The notes under the pieces: generated by a model
The model's input: only the letters and a program-made list of their open reading frames with translations
Databases searched by the model: none
Told to the model about the DNA's origin: nothing
Shown here: piece by piece, positions 1 through 7,086 of the stretch
How the letters are laid out: every line of letters begins with the position of its first letter
Position numbering within the stretch: position 1 is the stretch's first letter
DNA from: Pseudooceanicola onchidii
GTDB lineage: Bacteria; Pseudomonadota; Alphaproteobacteria; Rhodobacterales; Rhodobacteraceae
NCBI RefSeq assembly: GCF_004959925.1
Contig: NZ_SPUW01000001.1
Span: 682,001-746,000 of the forward strand
Reading direction: 5' to 3'
DNA: 64,000 nt
Position numbers and translations under genes: made by a program

Positions 1-1840
1 GCAGCATCTGCGTCAGGATGTTCGGCATCTTTTCACGGATGTCGCGCAGCCGCTGCCAGGGGCATTCCTGCAGGAACCGATAGGCCACGTCGAAGGTCGC
101 ACCGCCCCAGCATTCGACCGAAAACAGCTGGCTCAGGTTGCTGGCATAGACCGGCGCGATCTTGACCATGTCGATCGATCGCATCCGCGTGGCCAGGAGC
201 GATTGGTGCCCGTCGCGCATCGTGGTGTCGGTGAACAGAAGCTCCGTCTGGTCCTTCATCCACTTGGCGACTGCCTCTGGCCCCTTGTCGTCCAGCATCG
301 TCCGCGTCCCGGCGGGGGGCTTGGCCTGCTGCAATTCGGGGATGCGCGGCGGCTTGAGGTCGGGGTGCGGCAGCGGACGGCCCTGCACCTCGGGATGCCC
401 GTTCACGGTGATGTCGGCGATATAGGTCAGGACCTTCGTCCCCCGGTCGCGGCGCGGCTTGAAATCGAACAGCTCGGGCGTCGTGTCGATGAACTTTGTC
501 GTGTACTGGTTCGACAGGAAGGTCGGGTGCTTCAGCAGGTTGATGACGAAGTCGATGTTCGTGCTGACGCCCCGGATACGGAATTCGCGCAGGGCCCGAT
601 CCATCCGGCGGATCGCAAGTTCGGGCGTCGGGGCCTTGGCGGTCACCTTGACCAGCAGCGAGTCGTAATACCGCGTGATCACGCCGCCCGCATAGGCCGT
701 GCCACCGTCCAGGCGGATGCCCATGCCGGTGGCTGATCGATAGGCGCTGATCCGGCCGTAGTCGGGGATGAAATTGTTCGTGGGGTCTTCGGTGGTGATC
801 CGGGTCTGCAAGGCGTGCCCGGTCAGCTTGACGTCGTATTGGCTGGCCTTGCCGGTGGCCTCGGCCAGCGCCTTGCCCTCGGCGATCATGATCTGCGCCT
901 GCACGATGTCGATGCCGGTGACCTCTTCGGTCACGGTGTGTTCGACCTGCACGCGGGGGTTCACCTCGATGAAGTAGAACTTGCCCGTTTCCATATCCAT
1001 CAGGAATTCGACGGTGCCCGCGCATTCATAATTCACATGGGCGCAGATCTTGCGGCCCAGTTCGCAGATCTCTTCGCGCTGCGCCTCGCTCAGATAGGGG
1101 GCCGGCGCACGTTCGACGACCTTCTGGTTTCGGCGCTGCACCGAACAGTCGCGTTCATAGAGGTGATAGATCGACCCGTGCTTGTCGCCGAGGATCTGCA
1201 CCTCGACATGGCGCGCGCGGGTGATCATCTTTTCCAGATACCCCTCGCCATTGCCGAAGGCCGCTTCGGCCTCGCGGCGCCCCTCCAGCACCTTTTCCTT
1301 CAACTCCTTGGAGTTCGTCACGGGCCGCATGCCCCGCCCGCCGCCGCCCCAGGACGCCTTGAGCATCAGCGGATAGCCAATCTCCTCGGCCTCCCTGGTG
1401 ATGGCGTCGAAATCGTCGCCCAGCACCTCGGTCGCGGGGATGACGGGCACGCCCGCCGCCACGGCGACCTTCCGCGCGCTGGCCTTGTCGCCAAGCGCGC
1501 GCATGGTTTCCGCCTTCGGGCCGATAAAGGTGATCCCAGCCGCGTCACAGGCATCCACGAAATCCGGGTTTTCCGACAGCAGGCCATAGCCCGGATGGAT
1601 CGCATCGGCACCGGACATCTTGGCGACGCGGATGATCTCCTCGATCGACAGGTAGGCCGCGACCGGCCCCAGCCCTTCACCGATCTTGTAGGCCTCGTCC
1701 GCCTTGAAGCGGTGCAGGCCCAGCTTGTCCTCCTCGGCGTAGACCGCGACGGTTTTCTTACCAAGCTCGTTCGCCGCCCGCATGATGCGGATCGCGATTT
1801 CGCCTCGGTTGGCGATCAGGATTTTCTGGAAATCGGCCAT
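1..1840 (-). CDS. pyc: pyruvate carboxylase, N-terminal part (cut by window edge)
   Basis: ATP- and biotin-dependent carboxylation of pyruvate to oxaloacetate, an anaplerotic cytosolic enzyme. The visible 613 codons begin with the biotin carboxylase motif ILIANRGEIAIRI at residues 7-19, carry the ATP-grasp glycine loop SWGGGGRGM at about 163-171 and the EVNPRVQVEHTVTEE catalytic stretch, then enter the carboxyltransferase domain with DTTMRDGHQS near residue 540. The carboxyltransferase immediately after biotin carboxylase on one chain distinguishes it from acetyl- or propionyl-CoA carboxylase subunits. The family is about 1,150 residues, so roughly half is missing beyond base 1, including the biotinyl domain. 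The ATG at 1840 has GGAGAAGA just upstream. Reading is on the minus strand; the overlapping plus-strand ORFs are shadows. Confidence 0.96.
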   Translation of the reverse strand, partial: MADFQKILIANRGEIAIRIMRAANELGKKTVAVYAEEDKLGLHRFKADEAYKIGEGLGPVAAYLSIEEIIRVAKMSGADAIHPGYGLLSENPDFVDACDAAGITFIGPKAETMRALGDKASARKVAVAAGVPVIPATEVLGDDFDAITREAEEIGYPLMLKASWGGGGRGMRPVTNSKELKEKVLEGRREAEAAFGNGEGYLEKMITRARHVEVQILGDKHGSIYHLYERDCSVQRRNQKVVERAPAPYLSEAQREEICELGRKICAHVNYECAGTVEFLMDMETGKFYFIEVNPRVQVEHTVTEEVTGIDIVQAQIMIAEGKALAEATGKASQYDVKLTGHALQTRITTEDPTNNFIPDYGRISAYRSATGMGIRLDGGTAYAGGVITRYYDSLLVKVTAKAPTPELAIRRMDRALREFRIRGVSTNIDFVINLLKHPTFLSNQYTTKFIDTTPELFDFKPRRDRGTKVLTYIADITVNGHPEVQGRPLPHPDLKPPRIPELQQAKPPAGTRTMLDDKGPEAVAKWMKDQTELLFTDTTMRDGHQSLLATRMRSIDMVKIAPVYASNLSQLFSVECWGGATFDVAYRFLQECPWQRLRDIREKMPNILTQML

Positions 1841-1910
1841 GGGGTCTTCTCCATGAGAGGGACATTTCGCGAAGCAAACGACATGCCGCGCCGCAGCGCA
1901 AGGGGCGAAT

Positions 1911-1989
1911 ATGCAAACTGCAAACGGTTAAGGCTGCGGACTGCAAACCCAGCAAAGCCCTTGCCCCATAAGGCGAAGGAGGGTTTGCG
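1911..1989. promoter_or_regulatory. TGCAAAC repeats upstream of pyc
   Basis: In the 199-base gap upstream of pyc, TGCAAAC occurs in direct tandem at 1912-1918 and 1919-1925, again at 1942-1948, with an opposite-orientation GTTTGCG at 1983-1989. Short TTTGCAAA-like repeats are the kind of site bound by ScfR/RamB-type regulators of acyl-CoA and central carbon metabolism in this order. That link is recalled knowledge and the assignment is inference. Confidence 0.4.
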
Positions 1990-2039
1990 CTAACCTTTGG
2001 TCAAGGGTGGTGTCGTAATTTTCCGGCGGGGGCGCGGAC

Positions 2040-3182
2040 TTAACCGATGACCTGGTCCCACAGCCGATCGCGTACCTCGGCCGGGCGGGTGATCCCCATC
2101 TGGATCATGCCCGAGGTCATGTCTTCGGTCAGGATATGCGTCACATGCGCCGCGCCACGCGCGCCGAAAGCGGCGACGCCCCAGAGCCATGGCCGGCCAA
2201 GCATCACGAAATCCGCCCCCAGGGCGATCGCCCGCAGCACGTCGAGCCCGGAGGTCACCGTGCCGTCGAAGATCACGGGGAAATCCGGGCCAAGCGCCTT
2301 GCGGACAAGGGGCAGGGCGGCGGCCGATCCCGGGGCGCCGTCGAACTGGCGCCCACCATGGTTCGACACCCAGATCGCATCGAAGCCGAGATCCCGCAGC
2401 ATCACCGCATCCGACGGCACCAGCACGCCCTTGGCGATGATCGGCCCGTCCCAAAGCTCTCTCAACCGTTTGAACAGCGCGAGGTCCGGTGCGGCATGCG
2501 GCGCAAGCCCGACGTGCCGCGCCGGTTCATGCGGCGAGGCATATTTGGCCAGCCCGCGCACCGACGGCACACCGGCCCGTGCGACCGCCATCGACCAATG
2601 CGGCCGCAGGACCGATTGCAGGAACAGCCGCGGCGTAATCCGGGGCGGGGTCTGCAACCCGCCACGCCGCTGCCGTTCCCGCCGCGACGGACCGGGGACA
2701 TCGACCGTGAGGACAAGCGTATGGAACCCGGCCGCCTTGGCGCGGGACAGCAGATCCTCGCAATGATCCATGTCGCGCGGTGGATAAAGCTGGAACCAGC
2801 CCTGATCGCCGACATGCGGCGCGAGATCCTCGACCGAGGCCGCAGCGACCGTCGACAGGCCAAACGGCAGCCCCTGCGCCACGCAATGCTGCGCCAGCGT
2901 GATTTCGGCCCCTGGCCAGAACAGGCCCGTCATGCCAACCGGCGACACCCCCCAGGGGCGCGTATAGGTCCGGCCCATCAGCGTGGTCGTCAGATCCGGT
3001 TCGGTCCGTCCCTTGAGAACGGCTGGCGCCAGAACCACCGCATCCAGCGCCTCTCGGGATCGGCGGATGGCCGAATCTTCGCCCGTTCCGCTCTCAAGGT
3101 ATTCCCAGGCGAAATGGGGCAGGCGGCGTTTCGCGCGGGCGCGCAGGTCGGGCAGGGTCGGGTGCGAAAGGTCTAGGTCCAT
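2040..3182 (-). CDS. lldD: FMN-dependent alpha-hydroxy-acid dehydrogenase (L-lactate dehydrogenase type)
   Basis: Flavin enzyme of 380 residues that oxidises an L-2-hydroxy acid (probably L-lactate) to the keto acid and feeds electrons to the respiratory chain. Family marks are the N-terminal FAWEYLESGTGED, the FMN-site PVGMTGLFWPGAE, WFQLYPPRD, the LTVDVPGPSRRERQRR loop, and the active-site block SNHGGRQFDG with its catalytic His followed by the phosphate-binding DGTVTSGLDVLRAIALGA. The start at 3182 (MDLDLSHPTL) is chosen because homologues begin there; a longer frame to 3248 would add 22 residues not typical of the family. It is transcribed away from the next gene. Glycolate or mandelate as substrate cannot be excluded from sequence. 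Confidence 0.85.
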   Translation of the reverse strand: MDLDLSHPTLPDLRARAKRRLPHFAWEYLESGTGEDSAIRRSREALDAVVLAPAVLKGRTEPDLTTTLMGRTYTRPWGVSPVGMTGLFWPGAEITLAQHCVAQGLPFGLSTVAAASVEDLAPHVGDQGWFQLYPPRDMDHCEDLLSRAKAAGFHTLVLTVDVPGPSRRERQRRGGLQTPPRITPRLFLQSVLRPHWSMAVARAGVPSVRGLAKYASPHEPARHVGLAPHAAPDLALFKRLRELWDGPIIAKGVLVPSDAVMLRDLGFDAIWVSNHGGRQFDGAPGSAAALPLVRKALGPDFPVIFDGTVTSGLDVLRAIALGADFVMLGRPWLWGVAAFGARGAAHVTHILTEDMTSGMIQMGITRPAEVRDRLWDQVIG

Positions 3183-3256
3183 GGCCGGGTGACACTGTCC
3201 CCGGTCGCAGGGATTGGCAATAGCGTGAAACACCGTTCCTTTCACCACCGGGCGTG

Positions 3257-3270
3257 TTAACTTCCGTTAA
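3257..3270. promoter_or_regulatory. TTAAC-N4-GTTAA palindrome over a start codon
   Basis: A perfect palindrome TTAACTTCCGTTAA ends on the A of the ATG at 3270. CtrA sites have TTAA-N7-TTAA; this has a 6-base spacing, so it is near-consensus only. Confidence 0.3.
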
Positions 3271-3665
3271 TGCCCGGAGAAACCCACCTTGCCGCGATCC
3301 TCTGCTCGCTCCTCCTGAACGGAGAGGCCGAGGTGCGCCACGACTATACTGTCGGGGACAAGGTGCGTCATATCCGCGTCGACTGCGAGACCGCGACGCA
3401 CGTCTACGAGGTTGGATTTGACGGCAAGCGATCCTCCTTTGATTCTCTGCATCAGGCGGTCTTTGCTGCCGAACTGACCGGCAAGCTGCCTGCGATCGTG
3501 ATCATCGACACCGACGGGCGGGTTGAGCCCGTCGAATACCAGGTGCGCACCGTCGCCAGGGCGGCGGGCGTAAGCTTTCTGACAACGGACAAGGATTTCC
3601 TGATCCGGTGGCAGATGACGGCGCCGTTCCGGCGGGATCAGCGCCCGCCGCTGTTCGGATACTGA
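3270..3665 (+). CDS. small hypothetical protein, possible restriction-endonuclease-like fold
   Basis: A 131-residue soluble protein with no named function. An N-terminal helix with a Glu (ETHLAAILCSLLL), the strand pair IRVDCET and HVYEVGFDGK, and a following helix (SLHQAVFAAEL) before IVIIDTDG resemble the order of elements in PD-(D/E)XK folds, but the canonical E-x-K is not present (EVG), so nuclease activity is doubtful. There is no Shine-Dalgarno sequence before the ATG at 3270; an alternative GTG at 3333 has GGAGAGG upstream but would remove the first helix. It sits 84 bases before uvrD on the same strand, upstream of the LexA box. Confidence 0.6.
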   Translation: MPGETHLAAILCSLLLNGEAEVRHDYTVGDKVRHIRVDCETATHVYEVGFDGKRSSFDSLHQAVFAAELTGKLPAIVIIDTDGRVEPVEYQVRTVARAAGVSFLTTDKDFLIRWQMTAPFRRDQRPPLFGY

Positions 3666-3692
3666 CCCGCAAAACTCTAACAGAAGTCCTGT

Positions 3693-3707
3693 GAACAAGT
3701 CGTGAAC
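3693..3707. promoter_or_regulatory. LexA (SOS) box upstream of uvrD
   Basis: The exact sequence GAAC-N7-GAAC (GAACAAGTCGTGAAC) lies 42 bases before the uvrD start. The alphaproteobacterial LexA operator is GTTC-N7-GTTC, which is this sequence on the other strand. The position suits repression of uvrD until DNA damage. Confidence 0.7.
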
Positions 3708-3749
3708 ACACTCTTCCGTTTCGCTGCCTGACGCGCTATCTTTGCGCGC

Positions 3750-6104
3750 ATGAGCAGCTATGACGAACAGGACGCCTTTGAGGGCGCCTCCCTCTCCGCC
3801 CGCGCCATGGCTGCGCGGCCGACGCCCTATCTGGACGACCTGAACCCCGCACAACGTGAGGCGGTCGAGGCGCTGGACGGCCCCGTGCTGATGCTTGCGG
3901 GCGCGGGAACCGGCAAGACCAAGGCCCTGACGTCGCGGATCGTGCATCTTCTAAACACCGGGCGGGCGCAACCGAACGAGATCCTGTCGGTCACCTTCAC
4001 CAACAAGGCCGCGAAGGAAATGAAGACCCGCGTCGGCCGGATGCTGGGGCAGGCGATCGAGGGGATGCCCTGGCTGGGCACCTTCCATGCCATCTGCGTC
4101 AAGCTCTTGCGCCGCCACGCCGAACTGGTCGGGCTGAAGTCGAACTTCACCATTCTCGACACGGACGACCAGATCCGGCTGCTGAAACAGCTGATCCAGG
4201 CCAACAACATCGACGAAAAGCGATGGCCCGCGCGGCAGCTGGCCGGAATCATCGACCACTGGAAGAACCGCGCCTGGACGCCCGCCAAGGTGCCCTCGGC
4301 CGAGGCCTCGGCCTTCAACAATCGCGGCACCGAGCTTTACGACCAGTACCAGCGCCGCCTGCTGGAATTGAACGCGACCGATTTCGGCGATCTGCTTCTG
4401 CATATCGTGACGATCTTTCAGACCCATGAAGACGTGCTGGCGCAGTATCAGCGCTGGTTCAAATACATCCTCGTCGACGAATACCAGGATACCAACGTCG
4501 CCCAGTACCTCTGGCTGCGGCTGCTGGCGGGCGGGCACAAGAACATCTGCTGCGTCGGGGACGACGACCAGTCGATCTATGGCTGGCGCGGCGCCGAGGT
4601 CGGCAACATCCTGCGGTTCGAAAAGGATTTTCCCGGCGCCAAGGTCGTCCGGCTGGAACAGAACTACCGCTCGACCGAACATATCCTCGCCGCCGCCGGG
4701 GGCGTCATCCGCGGCAACGAGGGGCGCTTGGGCAAGGAGCTTTGGACAGAAGCGCAGGGCGGCGAAAAGGTCCGCCTGATTGGCCATTGGGACGGCGAGG
4801 AAGAGGCGCGCTGGATCGGGGAAGAGATCGAATCCATGCAGTCCGGCACGCGGGGCATGGCCCCGATGTCCTTGGATAACATGGCGATTCTAGTCCGCGC
4901 GTCCCACCAGATGCGCGCCTTCGAGGACCGGTTCCTGACCATCGGTCTGCCCTACCGCGTCATTGGCGGCCCGCGCTTCTATGAACGGCTCGAGATCCGT
5001 GATGCCATGGCCTATTTCCGGCTGGTGGTCTCTCCGTCCGATGATCTGGCGTTCGAGAGGATCGTGAACACGCCAAAGCGCGGGCTGGGCGACAAGGCGC
5101 AGCAGAAGATCCAGCTTTGCGCGCGCGAAAACGGCGTGCCCCTGGTCGACGGGGCGCGCATCCTGCTGAACGAGGGCGGGATCACCGGCAAGGGTGCCGG
5201 ACAACTGCGCGCGCTGGTCGACAACCTGGAACGTTGGGGCCGTATGACGGGCCACGCGGATCTCAGCCACGTCGAACTGGCCGGGATGGTGCTGGACGAA
5301 TCCGGCTATACCGAGATGTGGCAGAACGACAAGACGCCAGAAGCGCCCGGTCGGCTCGAGAACTTGAAGGAACTCGTCAAAGCTCTTGAGAACTTTGAAA
5401 ACCTTCAGGGGTTCCTCGAACACGTCTCTCTCATCATGGACAATGAATCCGACGACCATGGTGCGAAAGTGTCAATCATGACACTCCACGCGGCCAAGGG
5501 GTTGGAGTTTCCTGCGGTCTTCCTGCCCGGGTGGGAAGACGGGCTTTTCCCCTCGCAACGCTCCATGGACGAGTCGGGCCTGAAGGGGCTGGAGGAAGAG
5601 CGTCGGCTGGCTTACGTCGGCATCACCCGCGCAGAAGAGCTTTGCACGATCTCCTTCGCCGGCAACCGTCGCGTCTTTGGTCAATGGCAAAGCCAGCTGC
5701 CCTCGCGCTTCATCGATGAACTTCCCCCCGAACATGTCGAGGTGCTGACGCCCCCAGGCCTCTATGGTGGCGGTTTCGGCGCGGCGGCCGGACAGCCGCA
5801 GGTCGAATCCCAGATCGACAAGCGCGTGTCCGAAGCGAATGTCTACAACTCGCCCGGCTGGAAACGCATGCAGGCCCGCGCGAACCAGCGCCCGGTCAGC
5901 CAGCCACGCGAAACCCGCGCCCAGGTCATCGACGCGCAGGCGATCAGCGCCTACACGATCGGCGACCGGGTGTTTCACCAGAAGTTCGGCTATGGCGCGG
6001 TGACGGGGATCGAAGGCGACAAGCTGGACATCGATTTCGAAAAGGCAGGCCCGAAAAAGGTCGTGGCAAAGTTCGTGATGGCCAGCGACGATATCCCATT
6101 TTGA
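3750..6104 (+). CDS. uvrD: ATP-dependent DNA helicase UvrD/PcrA
   Basis: Superfamily 1A 3'-5' helicase of 784 residues, acting in nucleotide excision and mismatch repair and removing proteins from DNA. Motifs appear in order: Walker A AGAGTGKT at 50-57, LVDEYQDTN (motif II), CVGDDDQSIYGWRGAE (III), RLEQNYRST (IV), LHAAKGLEFPAVFLPGWEDG (V) and EEERRLAYVGITRAEE (VI). The C-terminal tail ends with the Tudor-like strand module FHQKFGYGAVTGIEGDKLDIDF seen in UvrD/PcrA that contact RNA polymerase. Length fits the family. A LexA box upstream indicates SOS control. It converges with the minus-strand sRNA array, separated by 159 bases from its last hairpin. Confidence 0.95.
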   Translation: MSSYDEQDAFEGASLSARAMAARPTPYLDDLNPAQREAVEALDGPVLMLAGAGTGKTKALTSRIVHLLNTGRAQPNEILSVTFTNKAAKEMKTRVGRMLGQAIEGMPWLGTFHAICVKLLRRHAELVGLKSNFTILDTDDQIRLLKQLIQANNIDEKRWPARQLAGIIDHWKNRAWTPAKVPSAEASAFNNRGTELYDQYQRRLLELNATDFGDLLLHIVTIFQTHEDVLAQYQRWFKYILVDEYQDTNVAQYLWLRLLAGGHKNICCVGDDDQSIYGWRGAEVGNILRFEKDFPGAKVVRLEQNYRSTEHILAAAGGVIRGNEGRLGKELWTEAQGGEKVRLIGHWDGEEEARWIGEEIESMQSGTRGMAPMSLDNMAILVRASHQMRAFEDRFLTIGLPYRVIGGPRFYERLEIRDAMAYFRLVVSPSDDLAFERIVNTPKRGLGDKAQQKIQLCARENGVPLVDGARILLNEGGITGKGAGQLRALVDNLERWGRMTGHADLSHVELAGMVLDESGYTEMWQNDKTPEAPGRLENLKELVKALENFENLQGFLEHVSLIMDNESDDHGAKVSIMTLHAAKGLEFPAVFLPGWEDGLFPSQRSMDESGLKGLEEERRLAYVGITRAEELCTISFAGNRRVFGQWQSQLPSRFIDELPPEHVEVLTPPGLYGGGFGAAAGQPQVESQIDKRVSEANVYNSPGWKRMQARANQRPVSQPRETRAQVIDAQAISAYTIGDRVFHQKFGYGAVTGIEGDKLDIDFEKAGPKKVVAKFVMASDDIPF

Positions 6105-6140
6105 ACTGACCGGTCCGACCCGGCCCCTTTGGTCCGGATA

Positions 6141-6210
6141 TCTTCTTCTGGTCAAAAATACCTTCAGGTGAATTGAGCCGCAGGCTCAAGAGGGGCGAAG
6201 CCCCTGACGG
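6141..6210 (-). repeat. gene-end module, copy A
   Basis: Read on the minus strand: a GC hairpin (AGGGGCTTCGCCCCT), a second one (TTGAGCCTGCGGCTCAA), then GGTATTTTTGACCAGAAGAA. Five related copies occur in the window at gene ends; this one lies between the convergent uvrD and the sRNA array, downstream of the array terminator. Confidence 0.55.
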
Positions 6211-6263
6211 CGGCTGATCCACACAGGCGTCCGCGGGCCCGTCGTCTTGCCAATGCAGCCCCC

Positions 6264-6308
6264 AAAAAAAGAAAACCGCGACGCCAGGGAGGAGGAGAGG
6301 CGCCGCGG
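6264..6308 (-). terminator. intrinsic terminator formed by the last CcsR-type hairpin
   Basis: On the minus strand a 10-bp stem (CCGCGGCGCC with GGCGUCGCGG) closes the UCUCCUCCUCCCU loop and is followed directly by TTTTCTTTTTTT (plus-strand 6264-6275). The final repeat unit therefore also ends the transcript. Confidence 0.85.
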
Positions 6309-6348
6309 TTCCATTTCACGATGACCCAGGGAGGAGGAGAGGGCCACC
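6264..6348 (-). ncRNA. CcsR/cuckoo-type sRNA, third unit (hairpins 5 and 6)
   Basis: Two hairpins at 6320-6348 and 6276-6308, 42 nt apart by loop starts, each with the 13-nt loop UCUCCUCCUCCCU containing the anti-Shine-Dalgarno CCUCCUCCC. Stems are 8 and 10 bp and differ in sequence from the other units while keeping pairing. The second hairpin is the transcript terminator. In R. sphaeroides, CcsR RNAs of this design are processed from a transcript that begins with a DUF1127 gene and are induced by stress. Here identity rests on motif, structure and synteny. Confidence 0.8.
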
Positions 6349-6366
6349 GATGCTGTTGTGCAGTGT

Positions 6367-6441
6367 CCGGCGACCCCAGGGAGGAGGAGAGGGGCCGCCG
6401 GTCTTGCTATCACCGACCCAGGGAGGAGGAGAGGGCCGGTG
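6367..6441 (-). ncRNA. CcsR/cuckoo-type sRNA, second unit (hairpins 3 and 4)
   Basis: Hairpins at 6411-6441 (9-bp stem, CACCGGCCC with GGGUCGGUG) and 6367-6401 (11-bp stem), loop starts 42 nt apart. Both loops are the identical 13-mer UCUCCUCCUCCCU. A 50-nt step separates this unit from the third one and 73 nt from the first, longer than the step inside a unit, so I treat it as a separate mature RNA released by processing. Confidence 0.78.
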
Positions 6442-6481
6442 CATTCTGTGCGGAGCGTCTTACCCGGCTCCGGGGATTAGT

Positions 6482-6551
6482 GCGGCGACATCAGGGAGGA
6501 GGAGAGATGCCGCCGCTGTTTTCGACCGGCCCAGGGAGGAGGAGAGGGCCG
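6482..6551 (-). ncRNA. CcsR/cuckoo-type sRNA, first unit (hairpins 1 and 2)
   Basis: Starts 14 nt after the DUF1127 stop codon. Hairpins at 6527-6551 (6-bp stem CGGCCC/GGGCCG) and 6482-6516 (11-bp stem with a G-U pair), loop starts 40 nt apart, both with loop UCUCCUCCUCCCU. The close position to the stop codon indicates that the RNA is cut from the 3' part of the DUF1127 mRNA rather than having its own promoter. Confidence 0.78.
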
Positions 6552-6564
6552 TCCGAACTCTGAA

Positions 6565-6783
6565 TTACATGCTCCGGTAGGCTTCTTCGTAAGCCAGGGA
6601 GCGGATCATCGACCGGTGCAGGCCCAGGTCGCGCAGTTCCCGATCCGACAGGCCGGACAGTTCGTCCAGGCACTTGCGGTAGGTCGTGTACTTTGCGTAA
6701 CGCTCGGACAGACCGGTCAGCAGGCGCGTGAAGAAGCCACCGGTGTGGACTGCTGCGCTGCGGGTTTCGATCATCGTTGCCAT
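6565..6783 (-). CDS. ccaF1: DUF1127 small RNA-binding-type protein (CcaF1-like)
   Basis: A 72-residue basic protein with the DUF1127 (YjiS-like) signature at its C-terminus: YRKCLDELSGLSDRELRDLGLHRSMI, followed by an acidic-aromatic end. In R. sphaeroides the equivalent 71-residue protein, encoded just upstream of the CcsR RNAs and co-transcribed with them, binds RNA and influences CcsR maturation; the arrangement here is the same. The ATG at 6783 is chosen because it starts the conserved region and has GAAAGG about 9 bases upstream; a longer frame to 6906 runs through a structured leader and is unlikely. Confidence in the family is high; equivalence to CcaF1 comes from synteny. Confidence 0.88.
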   Translation of the reverse strand: MATMIETRSAAVHTGGFFTRLLTGLSERYAKYTTYRKCLDELSGLSDRELRDLGLHRSMIRSLAYEEAYRSM

Positions 6784-6857
6784 ATCTTCGTACCTTTCGT
6801 CTTCGCTGCTGTATTTGCGTCTGCAGCGATCTGTTGACTTGAATGTACCTTTTTTCT

Positions 6858-6904
6858 GCATCTGCACAATGGAGGATGCTGCAACGCAGCTATGCGGCAG
6901 ATGC
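6858..6904 (-). promoter_or_regulatory. structured 5' leader of the ccaF1-sRNA transcript
   Basis: On the minus strand, GCATCTGC and GCAGATGC (6897-6904 and 6858-6865) form an 8-bp outer stem that encloses a perfect 5-bp hairpin GCTGC-GTT-GCAGC (6878-6890) and an ATCCTCC stretch resembling the array loop motif. It lies between the promoter and the start codon. Confidence 0.5.
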
Positions 6905-6944
6905 ATGATTAAGGGAGGGAATTAAGATATTGAAAGATATTGAT

Positions 6945-6973
6945 AATATACAAAGCGCCCATTTGGTGTGCAA
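6945..6973 (-). promoter_or_regulatory. promoter of ccaF1 and the sRNA array
   Basis: On the minus strand TTGCAC (6973-6968), a 17-base spacer and TATATT (6950-6945): near-consensus -35 and -10 boxes. A start near 6938 would leave a leader of about 155 nt before ccaF1. In R. sphaeroides the equivalent promoter is used by RpoHI/RpoHII; the boxes here are equally compatible with the housekeeping sigma factor. Confidence 0.55.
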
Positions 6974-7086
6974 AATAATTGTCTCTGACAACCATGTTGA
7001 CGTCACGTCCCGTCAGGATGTTGCACGGCTGGCACTTCGGCCGGATGGACGTTAGACAGGCCCGGAAATGGCCCGGAGGACAGGTT

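Noticed and set aside
6264-6551. CRISPR-like array of short repeats
   Set aside because: Repeats are only the 13-nt loop, spacing is irregular, flanking bases pair across each repeat, and there are no cas genes. A structured sRNA array explains all of it.
6784-6906. Longer 113-residue form of the DUF1127 protein
   Set aside because: The added 41 residues come from the structured leader, are unlike the family, and lack a ribosome site, while the ATG at 6783 has one.
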